A DNA stretch of 29,512 nt from an uncultured Lachnospiraceae bacterium (GCA_910586315.1 CAJUIP010000039.1:1-29512), one strand, 5' to 3'; positions 12,835 through 21,407 are shown, counted from the stretch's first letter. The notes: generated by a model not told the origin, from the sequence alone. Made by a program: numbers and translations.

Positions 12835-14115
12835 TTAGATGACCCCTGCGCTGATTTTTTCTTCAATCCGCAGTAGCTGGTTGTATTTTGCCACCCGTTC
12901 TGAGCGGCAGGGGGCTCCGGTTTTTATCTGACCCGCATTCACTGCCACAGCAATATCGGCGATAAATGGATCCTCGGTTTCCCCCGACCGGTGGGATATG
13001 ACCGTCCGAAATCCGGCCTTTTTTGCGGTCTCAATGGCTTCCAGGCTTTCTGACAATGTGCCGATCTGGTTTACTTTCACAAGAATGGCGTTTCCCGCAT
13101 GAAGCTCAATGCCCTTTTTCAACCGCTTTGTGTTTGTCACAAAAAGATCGTCTCCCACAAGCTGAATCCTGTCTCCAAGGGCTTTTGTAAGAAGCTGCCA
13201 GCCATCCCAGTCTTCCTCGTGAAGCCCGTCTTCAATGGAGCAGATGGGATATCCCTCCACCAGGCGGGTGTAGTACTCCACCATCTCCTCTGCGCTTCTT
13301 TCCACCTTGATGCCGCTCATGGCGCTTTCTCCCGGAAATTCATACATCCCGGTCTCTCCATTATAAAGTTCGCTGGAAGCGGCGTCGATAGCAAACTTTA
13401 TATCTGCACCCGGTTCATATCCCGTCTCCCGTACAGCCCTCATAAGATAGGAAAGGACTTCTTCGGAATTTTTAAGGTTCGGCGCAAAGCCGCCCTCATC
13501 CCCTACGGCTGTGGAGTATCCGTCCCCGTGGAGCAGCCCCTTTAAGGTATGGTAAATCTCCGCACACATCCTGAGGCCTTCAGAAAAGGAAGAGGCCCCC
13601 ACCGGCATAATCATAAATTCCTGTAAATCTACAGTGTTGTCCGCATGCTTCCCGCCGTTTAAAATATTCATCATGGGCACAGGAAGCTCTGTGCCGTTCA
13701 CCCCGCCCAGATAGCGGTACAAGGGGATGTTTAAAGCATTGGCCGCCGCCCGGGCTGTGGCCAGCGATACCGCCAGAATGGCATTGGCTCCCAGCCGTTC
13801 TTTGTTTTCCGTTCCGTCCGCCTCTCTCAAAAGACAGTCAATGCGCTTCTGATCCATGGCATTTTCAAAAAGCACTGCCTCGGAAAGCTCCTGGTTCACA
13901 TGGTCCACCGCCTTTTTTACGCCCTTTCCCAGATACCGTCCGCCGCCGTCCCTAAGCTCAGACGCTTCATACTTTCCTGTGGAAGCTCCCGATGGAACCG
14001 ACGCGCGGCCCACGGCTCCGCATTCTAACTCCACTTCCGCTTCCACGGTGGGATTTCCCCTGGAATCCAGAATTTCTCTGGCTCTCACTTTCACGATCTC
14101 ATAACCCATATCCAT
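12835..14115 (-). CDS. eno: Enolase
   Basis: A 426-residue glycolytic enzyme converting 2-phosphoglycerate to phosphoenolpyruvate. Clear motifs: REILDSRGNPTVEAEV at the N-terminus, the substrate loop GASTGKYEA, PMMNILNGGKHADN, GDEGGFAPN, SIEDGL and GDDLFVTN (magnesium ligands), and the signature VNQIGTLSE with SHRSGETEDPFIAD. The start ATG 14115 (MDMGYEIVKV) has AAGGAGG 9 nt upstream; an earlier ATG lies upstream of that site. The ribosome binding site is buried in a long hairpin (14120-14163). Length is normal for bacterial enolase. Confidence 0.97.
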   Translation of the reverse strand: MDMGYEIVKVRAREILDSRGNPTVEAEVELECGAVGRASVPSGASTGKYEASELRDGGGRYLGKGVKKAVDHVNQELSEAVLFENAMDQKRIDCLLREADGTENKERLGANAILAVSLATARAAANALNIPLYRYLGGVNGTELPVPMMNILNGGKHADNTVDLQEFMIMPVGASSFSEGLRMCAEIYHTLKGLLHGDGYSTAVGDEGGFAPNLKNSEEVLSYLMRAVRETGYEPGADIKFAIDAASSELYNGETGMYEFPGESAMSGIKVERSAEEMVEYYTRLVEGYPICSIEDGLHEEDWDGWQLLTKALGDRIQLVGDDLFVTNTKRLKKGIELHAGNAILVKVNQIGTLSESLEAIETAKKAGFRTVISHRSGETEDPFIADIAVAVNAGQIKTGAPCRSERVAKYNQLLRIEEKISAGVI

Positions 14116-14119
14116 AAAA

Positions 14120-14163
14120 AATGGCCTCCTTACAAGCAATATCATACTGTAAGGATAGCCATT
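14120..14163 (-). promoter_or_regulatory. 5' hairpin covering the eno ribosome binding site
   Basis: AATGGC-TA-TCCTTACA pairs with TGTAAGGA-G-GCCATT around a 13-nt loop. The 3' arm contains the eno AAGGAGG, and six T follow directly before the ATG. It begins about 2 nt after the predicted transcription start, so it forms the 5' end of the mRNA. It could stabilise the mRNA, limit translation, or act as a weak terminator. Confidence 0.6.
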
Positions 14164-14171
14164 TTCCATTT

Positions 14172-14199
14172 ATCTTATGCAGAAACTTAAAGGTTCCAA
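14172..14199 (-). promoter_or_regulatory. eno promoter
   Basis: On the minus strand TTGGAA (14199-14194), a 16-nt spacer and TAAGAT (14177-14172). It lies between pheT and eno and places the transcript start next to the 14120-14163 hairpin. Confidence 0.5.
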
Positions 14200-14253
14200 A
14201 CGGTCATACACGGTAACCGCCCGGGAGAAATCCGGGCGCTGGGCGCTCGCCGT

Positions 14254-16674
14254 TTAAGCCCGCAGCTCGATATTCATGCTCTTTAAGCCATTTAATATCT
14301 TGTTCATGGCGGATGTAACTTCTTTCTCCTCCAATGTGTGATCCTTGGCACGGAAGGTTATGGAGTAGGCCACGGATTTATATCCTGCCAGAATCTGAGA
14401 TCCCTCATAAATATCAAACAAGCTGAAGCTTTCCAGAATCTTTCCGCCTCTCTGCTCAAGCATAGCCTCGATCTGTCCCACCAGAACATTCTTTGGAACC
14501 ACCATGCTGATATCTCTGGTCACCGCCGGATATTTTGCAATTCCCGTGTACTTTCTATCAAAGGAAGTAAAAGGAATCACAGCCGGCATATCCAGAACAG
14601 CCACATAGGCCTTCTCTCCGATCTTATAATTATCCAGAACATCCGGATGCACCTCACCCAGATATCCGATCACCTGGTCATTGTAGATGATGTTCGCCTG
14701 TCTTCCGGGATGAAGGAAGGCCTTCCCGGCCTCAGGGTCATAATGGGGGCGCTTGTGCATGCCGGCTTTATCAAAAAACTCTTCCACGACGCCCTTCATG
14801 GTATAGAAATCGCCGTCTCCGTACATGCCAAGTGTAAACTGCATTCTCTCGTCCGGCAGCTCTGTTAACGGCAGGCTCTTTGGGAGGTACACGTTGGCAA
14901 GCTCGTAAAGACGCACATTCTTATTCCGTCTGTTGTAATTGGTGGAAAGGGATGTAAGCATTCCGTTTAAGGGCAGAGTTCTCATGACGGAGAAATCCTC
15001 CCCCAGGGGATTGGAAATCACGACAGTGTCTCTTAAACCATCGTCTTTGGGAAGATTTAATTTGTCAAACACCTTAGGGCTCTCAAAGGAATACGTCATT
15101 CCCTCAGAGAATCCACAGAATTCCGCCACCTTTCTGGCCACATCCTCGATTCTTAATTTGTAAGAGAGCTTTCCCGTGGTGGCCTCTCCCGTGGGAAGCG
15201 TGGTCCCGATCCTGTCGTATCCATAAAATCTTGCCACTTCCTCCGCCACATCGGCCATGCAGTGAATATCCTGTCTCCAGGTAGGAGCAACGATTTCATC
15301 CGTTTCCTTATCATAGAGAAGCTCAATCTTCTCTAAACAGGAAAGCATGGTTTCCGGCGCAATGTCGGTGCCAAGCAGGGCATTGATTCTTTCCGGTTCA
15401 AATTTTACCCTGGACTCTTTGGCCTTCACCGGATATACGTCAATCAATCCGCCTACAACCTCTCCGGCGCCAAGCTCTTCAATCAGCTGGCAGGCGCGGT
15501 TTACGGCCTCCTCCGCCGTATTGGGATCCAGCCCCTTTTCGTATTTTCCTGATGCATCGGTACGGAGGCCTGCTTTCTTTGCGGAAAGGCGGATGTTTGT
15601 GCCATCAAAGGTGGCGCACTCAAACACCATGGTCTTTACGTCATCGGTAATCTTGGAGTTTTCACCACCCATGATTCCCGCGATGCCGACTTCCTTTTCC
15701 CCGTCGTTGATCATCAGCACGGTATGGTCCAGATTTCTCACCTGTCCGTCCAGAGTCTGGAAGGTGTCGCCATCCTTTGCACATTTTACAATAATCTCAT
15801 GGCCGGCTAACAGGTCGTAGTCGAAAGCGTGCATGGGCTGGCCATACTCTTCCATAATGTAGTTTGTGATATCAACAATATTGTTGATGGGACGGATGCC
15901 GGAGGCGGCCAGACGGCGCTGCATCCACTTGGGAGACGGAGCAAGCTTAATGTTCTTTACCATTCTTGCACAGTAACGTCTGCACAGGTTCGTATCCTCC
16001 ACTGTTACCTTTAAGTAATCATTGATATCCTCATTGTTTCCTGTCTTTGTGACAACCGGCGCTTTAAATTCCTTTCCGAAGGTGGCGGCTGCCTCTCTGG
16101 CAATACCGAGAACGCTGTAACAATCCACCCGGTTGGACGTGATTTCATATTCAAATACCACGTCCCGCATACCGATAACTTCAACGGCGTCACTCCCCAC
16201 TTTTGTATCCTCCGGAAGAATGTAAATTCCTTCCTCCGGCGCGTCCGGATACATGTTCCGGTCAGATCCCATCTCCTCGATGGAGCACATCATGCCGTCG
16301 GATTCCACTCCGCGGAGCTTTCCCTTTTTGATTTTAATTCCCTCCTCCGGAAGCGGGCCGCCGTCATGTCCTCCGGCTACCTTTCCTCCGTCCAGGACCA
16401 CAGGAACCTTATCTCCGGTCTTCACGTTATGAGCTCCTGTCACGATCTGTATGCTCCCTGTGCCGATATTCACCTGACATACAATCAGCTTGTCTGCATC
16501 GGGATGAGGTTCAATGGAAGTGATCTGTCCCACCACGATCTTTTCCAGGTTTTTATCCAGGCGCTCAAAGCCCTCTACCTTGGTCCCGGTAAGTGTCATG
16601 GCATCGGTGTATTCCTGCGCGGTCACGTCCAGATCCGGAACATATTCTTTTATCCAGGATAATGCTGTATTCAT
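14254..16674 (-). CDS. pheT: Phenylalanine-tRNA ligase beta subunit
   Basis: An 806-residue beta chain of the alpha2-beta2 PheRS. Domains: N-terminal start MNTALSWIKEYVPDL, tRNA-binding EMAP-like domain (about 40-150, VGQITSIEPHPDADKLIVCQV), B3/B4 editing domain (about 210-380, GIRPINNIVDITNYIMEEYG), B5 domain (about 405-475), class II core-like domain with VVISNPLGEDFSVMRT, and C-terminal FDX-ACB anticodon domain (YPAVTRDISMVV to the end). GGAG precedes the ATG. It follows pheS, from which it is separated by an unusual 180-bp gap holding an inverted-repeat element. Confidence 0.97.
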   Translation of the reverse strand: MNTALSWIKEYVPDLDVTAQEYTDAMTLTGTKVEGFERLDKNLEKIVVGQITSIEPHPDADKLIVCQVNIGTGSIQIVTGAHNVKTGDKVPVVLDGGKVAGGHDGGPLPEEGIKIKKGKLRGVESDGMMCSIEEMGSDRNMYPDAPEEGIYILPEDTKVGSDAVEVIGMRDVVFEYEITSNRVDCYSVLGIAREAAATFGKEFKAPVVTKTGNNEDINDYLKVTVEDTNLCRRYCARMVKNIKLAPSPKWMQRRLAASGIRPINNIVDITNYIMEEYGQPMHAFDYDLLAGHEIIVKCAKDGDTFQTLDGQVRNLDHTVLMINDGEKEVGIAGIMGGENSKITDDVKTMVFECATFDGTNIRLSAKKAGLRTDASGKYEKGLDPNTAEEAVNRACQLIEELGAGEVVGGLIDVYPVKAKESRVKFEPERINALLGTDIAPETMLSCLEKIELLYDKETDEIVAPTWRQDIHCMADVAEEVARFYGYDRIGTTLPTGEATTGKLSYKLRIEDVARKVAEFCGFSEGMTYSFESPKVFDKLNLPKDDGLRDTVVISNPLGEDFSVMRTLPLNGMLTSLSTNYNRRNKNVRLYELANVYLPKSLPLTELPDERMQFTLGMYGDGDFYTMKGVVEEFFDKAGMHKRPHYDPEAGKAFLHPGRQANIIYNDQVIGYLGEVHPDVLDNYKIGEKAYVAVLDMPAVIPFTSFDRKYTGIAKYPAVTRDISMVVPKNVLVGQIEAMLEQRGGKILESFSLFDIYEGSQILAGYKSVAYSITFRAKDHTLEEKEVTSAMNKILNGLKSMNIELRA

Positions 16675-16734
16675 CGTTCAATTTCTCCATTCTCTATAAT
16701 CTGATACTGTGCCGTTTCCGGCATCTGTCTTAGT

Positions 16735-16854
16735 ACTACAGCGCACATTTCATATCATACTCACCTTTTGCAAAGGAATTTGCATGCAATTAGCAGTAAT
16801 TGCAACCGAATACCGCGGTTTCACGTAAACTAATTTCGAAATGTGCGTTGTAGT
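16735..16854. mobile_element. MITE-like 120-bp inverted-repeat element
   Basis: ACTACAGCGCACATTTC at the left and GAAATGTGCGTTGTAGT at the right are inverted copies with one mismatch in 17; weaker pairing extends a few bases outward. The interior has a smaller hairpin (GCAATTA GCAG TAATTGC) and no ORF. The right end stops 1 nt before the pheS stop codon. No clear target-site duplication is visible, so a structured RNA spacer is the alternative. Confidence 0.5.
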
Positions 16855-16855
16855 G

Positions 16856-17875
16856 TTAAAACTGTTTTAAAAACCGGATATCATTTTCATACAACAGTCT
16901 CATATCGTCAATTTCATATTTAAGAAGCGCAATCCGCTCAAGTCCCACTCCGAACGCAAAACCTGTATACTCGTTGGGATCAATGCCGCACATTTCCAGT
17001 ACATGAGGATGAACCATGCCGCAGCCTAAAATCTCAATCCAGCCGGAGCCTTTACAGAACCGGCAGCCCTTACCGCCGCATTTAAAGCAGCTCACATCCA
17101 CCTCAGCGCTGGGCTCTGTGAACGGGAAGTGATGGGGGCGGAATTTCACTTTTGTGTCCTCACCAAACAGCTCCCTGGCAAATTCAGCTAAAGTTCCCTT
17201 AAGATCCGCGAATGTGATATGTTTGTCAATGACAAGGCCCTCAATCTGATGGAAGGACGGAGAGTGAGTGGCGTCCACCTCATCAGAACGGAACACGCGT
17301 CCCGGAGCGATCATGCGGATCGGCGGCTTCTGCTTTTCCATCACTCTGGCCTGGACCGGGGAGGTCTGACTTCTTAAAAGGATGTTCTCGTTAATATAGA
17401 ACGTATCCTGCTCGTCTCTGGCGGGATGCCCTTTGGGAATATTTAACTTTTCGAAGTTGTACATATCGTACTCTACTTCCGGACCTTCCACGACCTCATA
17501 CCCCATTCCCACAAAAATACGCTCTACTTCCTCCAGGGCGATGGTGTTAGGGTGCTTATGGCCAGTGTTGGCTTTTTTCGCCGGCAAAGTCACATCAAGG
17601 ACCTCTTTCTTCATCTGCTCCTCACGGGCTTTTCTCGCAAGCAGACCCCTTGTCTCCTCAAGCTTTGACTCAATCTGCTCCCTGGCCTCGTTTACCATCT
17701 GTCCAATCTTTGGACGGTCCTCGGGAGCAACATCCTTCATACTCTTTAAAACGCTGGTCAGCTCGCCTTTTTTTCCCAGATAAGCCACGCGGATGTCGTT
17801 TAACTTTTCCAGCGCATCAGAAGCTTCGATTCTTGCCAGCGCCTCCGATTTAATTCTCTCCAACTTTTCTTTCAT
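16856..17875 (-). CDS. pheS: Phenylalanine-tRNA ligase alpha subunit
   Basis: A 339-residue catalytic chain of PheRS. The N-terminal coiled coil (residues about 1-85) contacts tRNA. The class II core follows: GHKHPNTIALEEVERIF, motif 2 region RVFRSDEVDATHSPSFHQIEG, the phenylalanine-pocket stretch RPHHFPFTEPSAEVDVSC, and motif 3 FAFGVGLERIALLKYEIDDM. The Cys-rich CFKCGGKGCRFCKGSGW insert is a common variant in Firmicutes. GGAGG lies about 13 nt before the ATG. A T-box leader controls it by uncharged tRNA-Phe, and pheT follows in the operon. Confidence 0.97.
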   Translation of the reverse strand: MKEKLERIKSEALARIEASDALEKLNDIRVAYLGKKGELTSVLKSMKDVAPEDRPKIGQMVNEAREQIESKLEETRGLLARKAREEQMKKEVLDVTLPAKKANTGHKHPNTIALEEVERIFVGMGYEVVEGPEVEYDMYNFEKLNIPKGHPARDEQDTFYINENILLRSQTSPVQARVMEKQKPPIRMIAPGRVFRSDEVDATHSPSFHQIEGLVIDKHITFADLKGTLAEFARELFGEDTKVKFRPHHFPFTEPSAEVDVSCFKCGGKGCRFCKGSGWIEILGCGMVHPHVLEMCGIDPNEYTGFAFGVGLERIALLKYEIDDMRLLYENDIRFLKQF

Positions 17876-17916
17876 AGACTTTTCTTTTCCTCCATTCTTT
17901 GACGGGCCCTTTTACG

Positions 17917-18175
17917 AAAAAAAAATCCCTAATACTGTTACGTATTAGGGACGAAATTTCCGCGGTACCACCCTGCTTTCTGCCAGATTGACAGACTCTC
18001 CATTTTCGCGTAACGAGCGAAAAACGTCACAGCCTACTGAACATTCAGCCGTGCAGCTCCGGTGGGAAATTAGATATCCTGCATGAACCTGGGACGCTTC
18101 CAGCCGACGACATCCCTTCTCTGTCGGAAAACAGGTATCCTGTACACCTTCTATGCTTTTCTCTATGAATTGTTA
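17917..18175 (-). promoter_or_regulatory. T-box riboswitch (Phe) upstream of pheS
   Basis: The antiterminator carries the invariant T-box AGGGTGGTACCGCG (17974-17961). It is followed by a terminator with a perfect 10-bp stem, TCCCTAATAC / GTATTAGGGA (17926-17951), and nine T. Stem I has the AGAGAAGGGA-type motif. A TTC codon followed by A (18087-18085) is the likely specifier, matching tRNA-Phe, though the pairing was not folded by computer. Uncharged tRNA-Phe should switch pheST on. Confidence 0.9.
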
Positions 18176-18181
18176 TTCTAT

Positions 18182-18210
18182 ATATTACCCATACCATCAA
18201 AAAAAGTCAA
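18182..18210 (-). promoter_or_regulatory. pheST promoter
   Basis: On the minus strand TTGACT (18210-18205), a 17-nt spacer and TAATAT (18187-18182), just before the T-box leader. Confidence 0.7.
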
Positions 18211-18327
18211 GCACTTCCTGAAAAAATCTGTCGTTTAAAAATCCATTGTTGTAACAATTCAGACAGCTCCCGCCCTGTAAACTGTAATAAATAATGTGTA
18301 AACTTTTTAAAAAAAATCAGGAGTTTG

Positions 18328-18356
18328 TTGACATTTTTTCCGCCTTATGGCATGAT
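18328..18356 (+). promoter_or_regulatory. mgsA promoter
   Basis: TTGACA, a 17-nt spacer and CATGAT. The -35 is perfect and the -10 poor. It lies 22 nt before the mgsA start codon, leaving room for only a short leader. Confidence 0.45.
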
Positions 18357-18377
18357 TCATCAAAAGGAGGCGTCACT

Positions 18378-18842
18378 ATGGACTTATTAACCTTAACCAT
18401 TGGAAAACAAAAAAACATCGCCCTCATTGCTCATGACAGCAAAAAACATGAGCTGATTGAATGGTGTAACACCAATAAAGAAATTTTAAAATGTCACTTT
18501 TTATGCGGCACCGGGACCACAGCCAGAATGATTACAGATGCCACAGGACTTCCCGTAAAAGGCTACAACAGCGGCCCCTTAGGCGGCGACCAGCAGATCG
18601 GTGCAAAGATTGTGGAAGGGCGGGTGGACTTTGTAATTTTCTTTTCCGATCCCCTGACTGCACAGCCCCATGACCCGGACGTGAAGGCGCTGCTGCGTAT
18701 CGCACAGGTTTACGACATTCCCATTGCCAACAACAAAGCAACAGCAGACTTTTTAATCACCTCGCCTTTGATGGAGCAGGAATATGAACATTCTGTCATA
18801 AACTTCCGGCAGAATATTAAGGAACGGGCCAAAACCCTGTAA
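18378..18842 (+). CDS. mgsA: Methylglyoxal synthase
   Basis: A 154-residue enzyme converting dihydroxyacetone phosphate to methylglyoxal and phosphate, a bypass that relieves phosphosugar stress. Motifs: IALIAHDSKKHEL at the N-terminus, the phosphate loop FLCGTGTTARMI, the active-site stretch YNSGPLGGDQQIGAKI, and FFSDPLTAQPHDPDVKALLR with the catalytic Asp/His region, then IPIANNKATADFLI. ATG 18378 has AAGGAGG 8 nt upstream; the longer frame upstream lacks a site. Length is normal. It is a single-gene unit with its own promoter and terminator. Confidence 0.95.
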   Translation: MDLLTLTIGKQKNIALIAHDSKKHELIEWCNTNKEILKCHFLCGTGTTARMITDATGLPVKGYNSGPLGGDQQIGAKIVEGRVDFVIFFSDPLTAQPHDPDVKALLRIAQVYDIPIANNKATADFLITSPLMEQEYEHSVINFRQNIKERAKTL

Positions 18843-18853
18843 AGAAAGCGTCT

Positions 18854-18881
18854 GTCCCAGCCATATAAAACAGGCTGGGAC
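18854..18881 (+). terminator. mgsA terminator
   Basis: A perfect 9-bp stem GTCCCAGCC / GGCTGGGAC, followed after GGTCG by TCTTTTAT, 11 nt after the stop codon. Confidence 0.75.
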
Positions 18882-18909
18882 GGTCGTCTTTTATCTTTCG
18901 CATTTTATA

Positions 18910-19443
18910 TCAGGCGGTGCACGCCTGTTTTCTCTTAATCTCCTTCACCTCATATTCCAGGTTCAGGATGCGAAGCAGTATGGCTTCACGCTCACGTCGG
19001 TCCGCCTGTGCCTCATCCAGATGCCGTCTCAGATCTATATGCCCTTCGGCAATAATATGTACCGCATGTATAACTTCATTTTCAATTCTAAGCTTAATAC
19101 AGTCTAACTTAGAATCCAGCTTTTGTATCTTTGCTTCCAGACCGTCATTCATCTCCTGCATTTTCTTTTTCAGCTGCTCAAATCTGACATCGGATTCATC
19201 CATTTTGGTCTCCAGTCCATCCATTCTGGTCTCCAGTCCGTCCATTCTGGCCTCCAGTCCGTCCATTCTGGTCTCCAGTTTCTCCATCCTGGCCTCCAGT
19301 CCGTCCATTCTGGTCTCCAGTTTCTCCATCCTGGCCTCCAGTCCGTCCATTTTGGTTTCCAGTTTCTCCATTCTGGTCTCCAGCCGCTCAAATCTGACAT
19401 CGAAGCTGTCAAGCTTTTGTAAAATCATATCCAGCTTATCCAC
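18910..19443 (-). CDS. Heptad-repeat coiled-coil protein, chromosomal homologue
   Basis: A roughly 177-residue protein with an N-terminal MDKLDMILQKLDSFDVRFE-like start. Then come about twelve 7-residue repeats of the type MDGLEAR / MEKLETR, and a C-terminal module IIAEGHIDLRRHLDEA followed by ILRILNLEYEVKEIKRK. The repeats are coded by 21-bp units at about 19197-19384. GGGAGG is well spaced to GTG 19443 and too close to GTG 19452 or ATG 19449, so the start is uncertain by three codons. The C-terminal module matches the prophage protein at 5932-6297, so both belong to one family. It probably forms a long rod; the role is unknown. Confidence 0.7.
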   Translation of the reverse strand: MDKLDMILQKLDSFDVRFERLETRMEKLETKMDGLEARMEKLETRMDGLEARMEKLETRMDGLEARMDGLETRMDGLETKMDESDVRFEQLKKKMQEMNDGLEAKIQKLDSKLDCIKLRIENEVIHAVHIIAEGHIDLRRHLDEAQADRREREAILLRILNLEYEVKEIKRKQACTA

Positions 19444-19475
19444 TTCCATCACCTCCCGGCAGATACTGTGCCTTC

Positions 19476-19504
19476 AGTATATCAGCCCGTTAAAGACCTG
19501 TAAA
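19476..19504 (-). promoter_or_regulatory. Promoter of the coiled-coil gene
   Basis: On the minus strand TTTACA (19504-19499), a 17-nt spacer and TATACT (19481-19476), about 33 nt before the start codon. Confidence 0.55.
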
Positions 19505-19694
19505 TATACCGGCGGTTCAAAAGTGTACGTTTATCATGGTTTATCTTTATCCATAGCTATTCCATGAAACTGCCGATTTTACCAGGATTATTCAATGTCA
19601 TTCCCTCCTATATTGCTTATCAGGCATCGTCTTTATCTATATACTACCCTTTCAAAGTGCAGAAACAAACCAAAGGCTCCCAGACAATCCATGT

Positions 19695-20177
19695 TCACAG
19701 GGTGCCTGCGGACAGTAATCCCAGTTCTTTTTCCAGCTCCGAAAGCCCGGATTCCCCCACTACCCGGATTCCATATCCGTCCAGCAGGGCTGCTGTTTTC
19801 CCCATCCCAGCTGTTAATGTGTGGGAAAAGCTGCCGTCATACACGCCATGGCTTCCGCACGAAGGGCTTCTTTCCTTTAAAATCGCAATAGTGCACTCGT
19901 ACTTTTTCGCCTCCCTGAGGGCCAGATCCGCCCCAAGAAGAAATTCCGCCGTTACATCCCTCTGCTCCGTATTGATCACGGCTTCGTCAGAAACCCTGAT
20001 TTCCGATGCGGGACGCGGCGTGGGAAGCCCGCCCATCTGCTCCGGGCAGACCAGATGAAACTCCGCTTTCCCCTCCATTCGTTTCATAAAATCCAGGAGT
20101 TTATCATTCCTGTTGTTTCCTCCATCCCATTTGCAGTTTTCACCTGCAAGGCATGCGCTTACAAGTATCTGTATCAT
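19695..20177 (-). CDS. DUF523/TudS-like protein
   Basis: A 160-residue protein of the DUF523 (YbbK) family. Some characterised members (TudS) remove sulfur from thiouracil using a [4Fe-4S] cluster held by three cysteines. Cysteines C9 (VSACLAGENC), C44 (VCPEQMGGL) and C107 (RSPSCGSHGVYDG) match the three conserved positions; C15 and C95 are extra. GGAGG precedes ATG 20177. Family membership is clear, but the substrate of this member is not known. Its neighbours give no pathway hint. Confidence 0.85.
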   Translation of the reverse strand: MIQILVSACLAGENCKWDGGNNRNDKLLDFMKRMEGKAEFHLVCPEQMGGLPTPRPASEIRVSDEAVINTEQRDVTAEFLLGADLALREAKKYECTIAILKERSPSCGSHGVYDGSFSHTLTAGMGKTAALLDGYGIRVVGESGLSELEKELGLLSAGTL

Positions 20178-20327
20178 GTTTCTTCCTCCGTATTTCTTTT
20201 CCCTTTCTGTCGCTTCGTTTAACCGTTTCCTTTCGCCTAGCGACGGTTTTCTGTCCCCGGCCGCTCCCCTTCTTTGAGCCTCTTACTGCTTTCTGCCCGC
20301 TGTACCGATATGGTCTGCCGCCAGTTT

Positions 20328-21407
20328 TTATCTTAAAGAATCCGAAACTATTTTTATGGCTATTTCTTTTGCTTTGGCGCTGGATACATTCTTATGATCT
20401 GTCTCACCTAAATACACGCAAAAATAAATCCTTTTATCCCGGACATCTGCAAAGCCTGTATACCATGAATCTACAACGATACCATGCGCCTTGCCCATTC
20501 CTGTTTTTCCATAAATGGAAATATCAGGGTTTTGTTGCTCCGGTACCAGCATAACCTGCTTTAACTGGTTTTGGGGTTCTTCGGAATAAGCCGTACTATC
20601 GCCAAAAATATGTTCCATTACTTCCGCCTGTTCCCTGGGTGAAATAAGCAATGACGATTCAATCCAAAAGCCTGTCAGGGCTGGATTGCTGTTATTGGTA
20701 TTTAACCGCCCTTCCCAGTCGGAGATATCACAATTTCCATATCCGAGCTCGTTTAAGCTCTCCTGCATCATATCTTTTCCGATTTCATCAATAACCTCCC
20801 GGAAATACCAGACACAGGAAGAGCGAAACGCATCAGGAAAATCAATGTCCCGATTCCATTCCTCATTCCAGAATACTTCCCCGCTCCATGTACGGACAGA
20901 TTCATTCGGATTCACTATCCCGTTTTCCAGGGCAATCAGGGAAGAAATTATTTTAAAAGTTGAACATGGCGAACGCCGTGTAAGCGCCAGTTCCTGATTA
21001 TATATCTGATAACGGTCCCCAGCCGGTTCATAAATAACAGCAGTTCCATTTATTCCGTCAAAATGAGCCGACCAGTCCATATCATCTATAATTGGTTCAG
21101 CAATTACTTTTTTACCCTCGTTTGATGACATTTCCATTCTTTTTTGTGAAATATCACCAGTTGACTCTTCTCCCGCCGGTGTTGTTTCTCCTGCCAGCGT
21201 TACTTCTCCTACTGGTACTGTCCCCTCTGCCGATGCCATTTCTTCTGTCAGTACTGCCTCTCCCGCTAATGCTGTCTCTCCCGATAGTGACGTTTCCATC
21301 TGCAGAATATCTGCCAGCTTATCACGGTCTTTTGAACAGCCAGTCAACCCCAAGAATAAAAATACTAAAACGCAGCCGTAAATTTTATAAAATACCGATT
21401 TTCTCAT
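20328..21407 (-). CDS. Lipoprotein class D beta-lactamase-like protein
   Basis: About 360 residues. The signal peptide (YGCVLVFLFLGLTGC) ends in a good lipobox, LTGC, so it is membrane-anchored outside the cell. A low-complexity stretch of Gly-Glu-Thr/Ala-rich repeats (about residues 40-85) forms a linker. The penicillin-recognising domain carries all class D motifs: STFK with the nucleophile Ser (20963-20961), SCV (S-x-V), YGN in LGYGNCDIS, and KTG in YGKTGMGK. AAGGA precedes ATG 21407; ATG 21419 is possible. It may hydrolyse beta-lactams, or bind them as a BlaR-like sensor domain or penicillin-binding protein; sequence alone cannot decide. No regulator gene is adjacent. Confidence 0.8.
   Translation of the reverse strand: MRKSVFYKIYGCVLVFLFLGLTGCSKDRDKLADILQMETSLSGETALAGEAVLTEEMASAEGTVPVGEVTLAGETTPAGEESTGDISQKRMEMSSNEGKKVIAEPIIDDMDWSAHFDGINGTAVIYEPAGDRYQIYNQELALTRRSPCSTFKIISSLIALENGIVNPNESVRTWSGEVFWNEEWNRDIDFPDAFRSSCVWYFREVIDEIGKDMMQESLNELGYGNCDISDWEGRLNTNNSNPALTGFWIESSLLISPREQAEVMEHIFGDSTAYSEEPQNQLKQVMLVPEQQNPDISIYGKTGMGKAHGIVVDSWYTGFADVRDKRIYFCVYLGETDHKNVSSAKAKEIAIKIVSDSLR

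Noticed and set aside
14219..14237. GCCCGG / CCGGGC dyad after pheT as a terminator
   Set aside because: The stem is only 6 bp and no T-run follows on the minus strand.
19123..19422. Open frames on both strands over the heptad-repeat gene
   Set aside because: They follow from the 21-bp periodicity of the true gene and have Trp-rich or Ser/His-rich repeats unlike real proteins.
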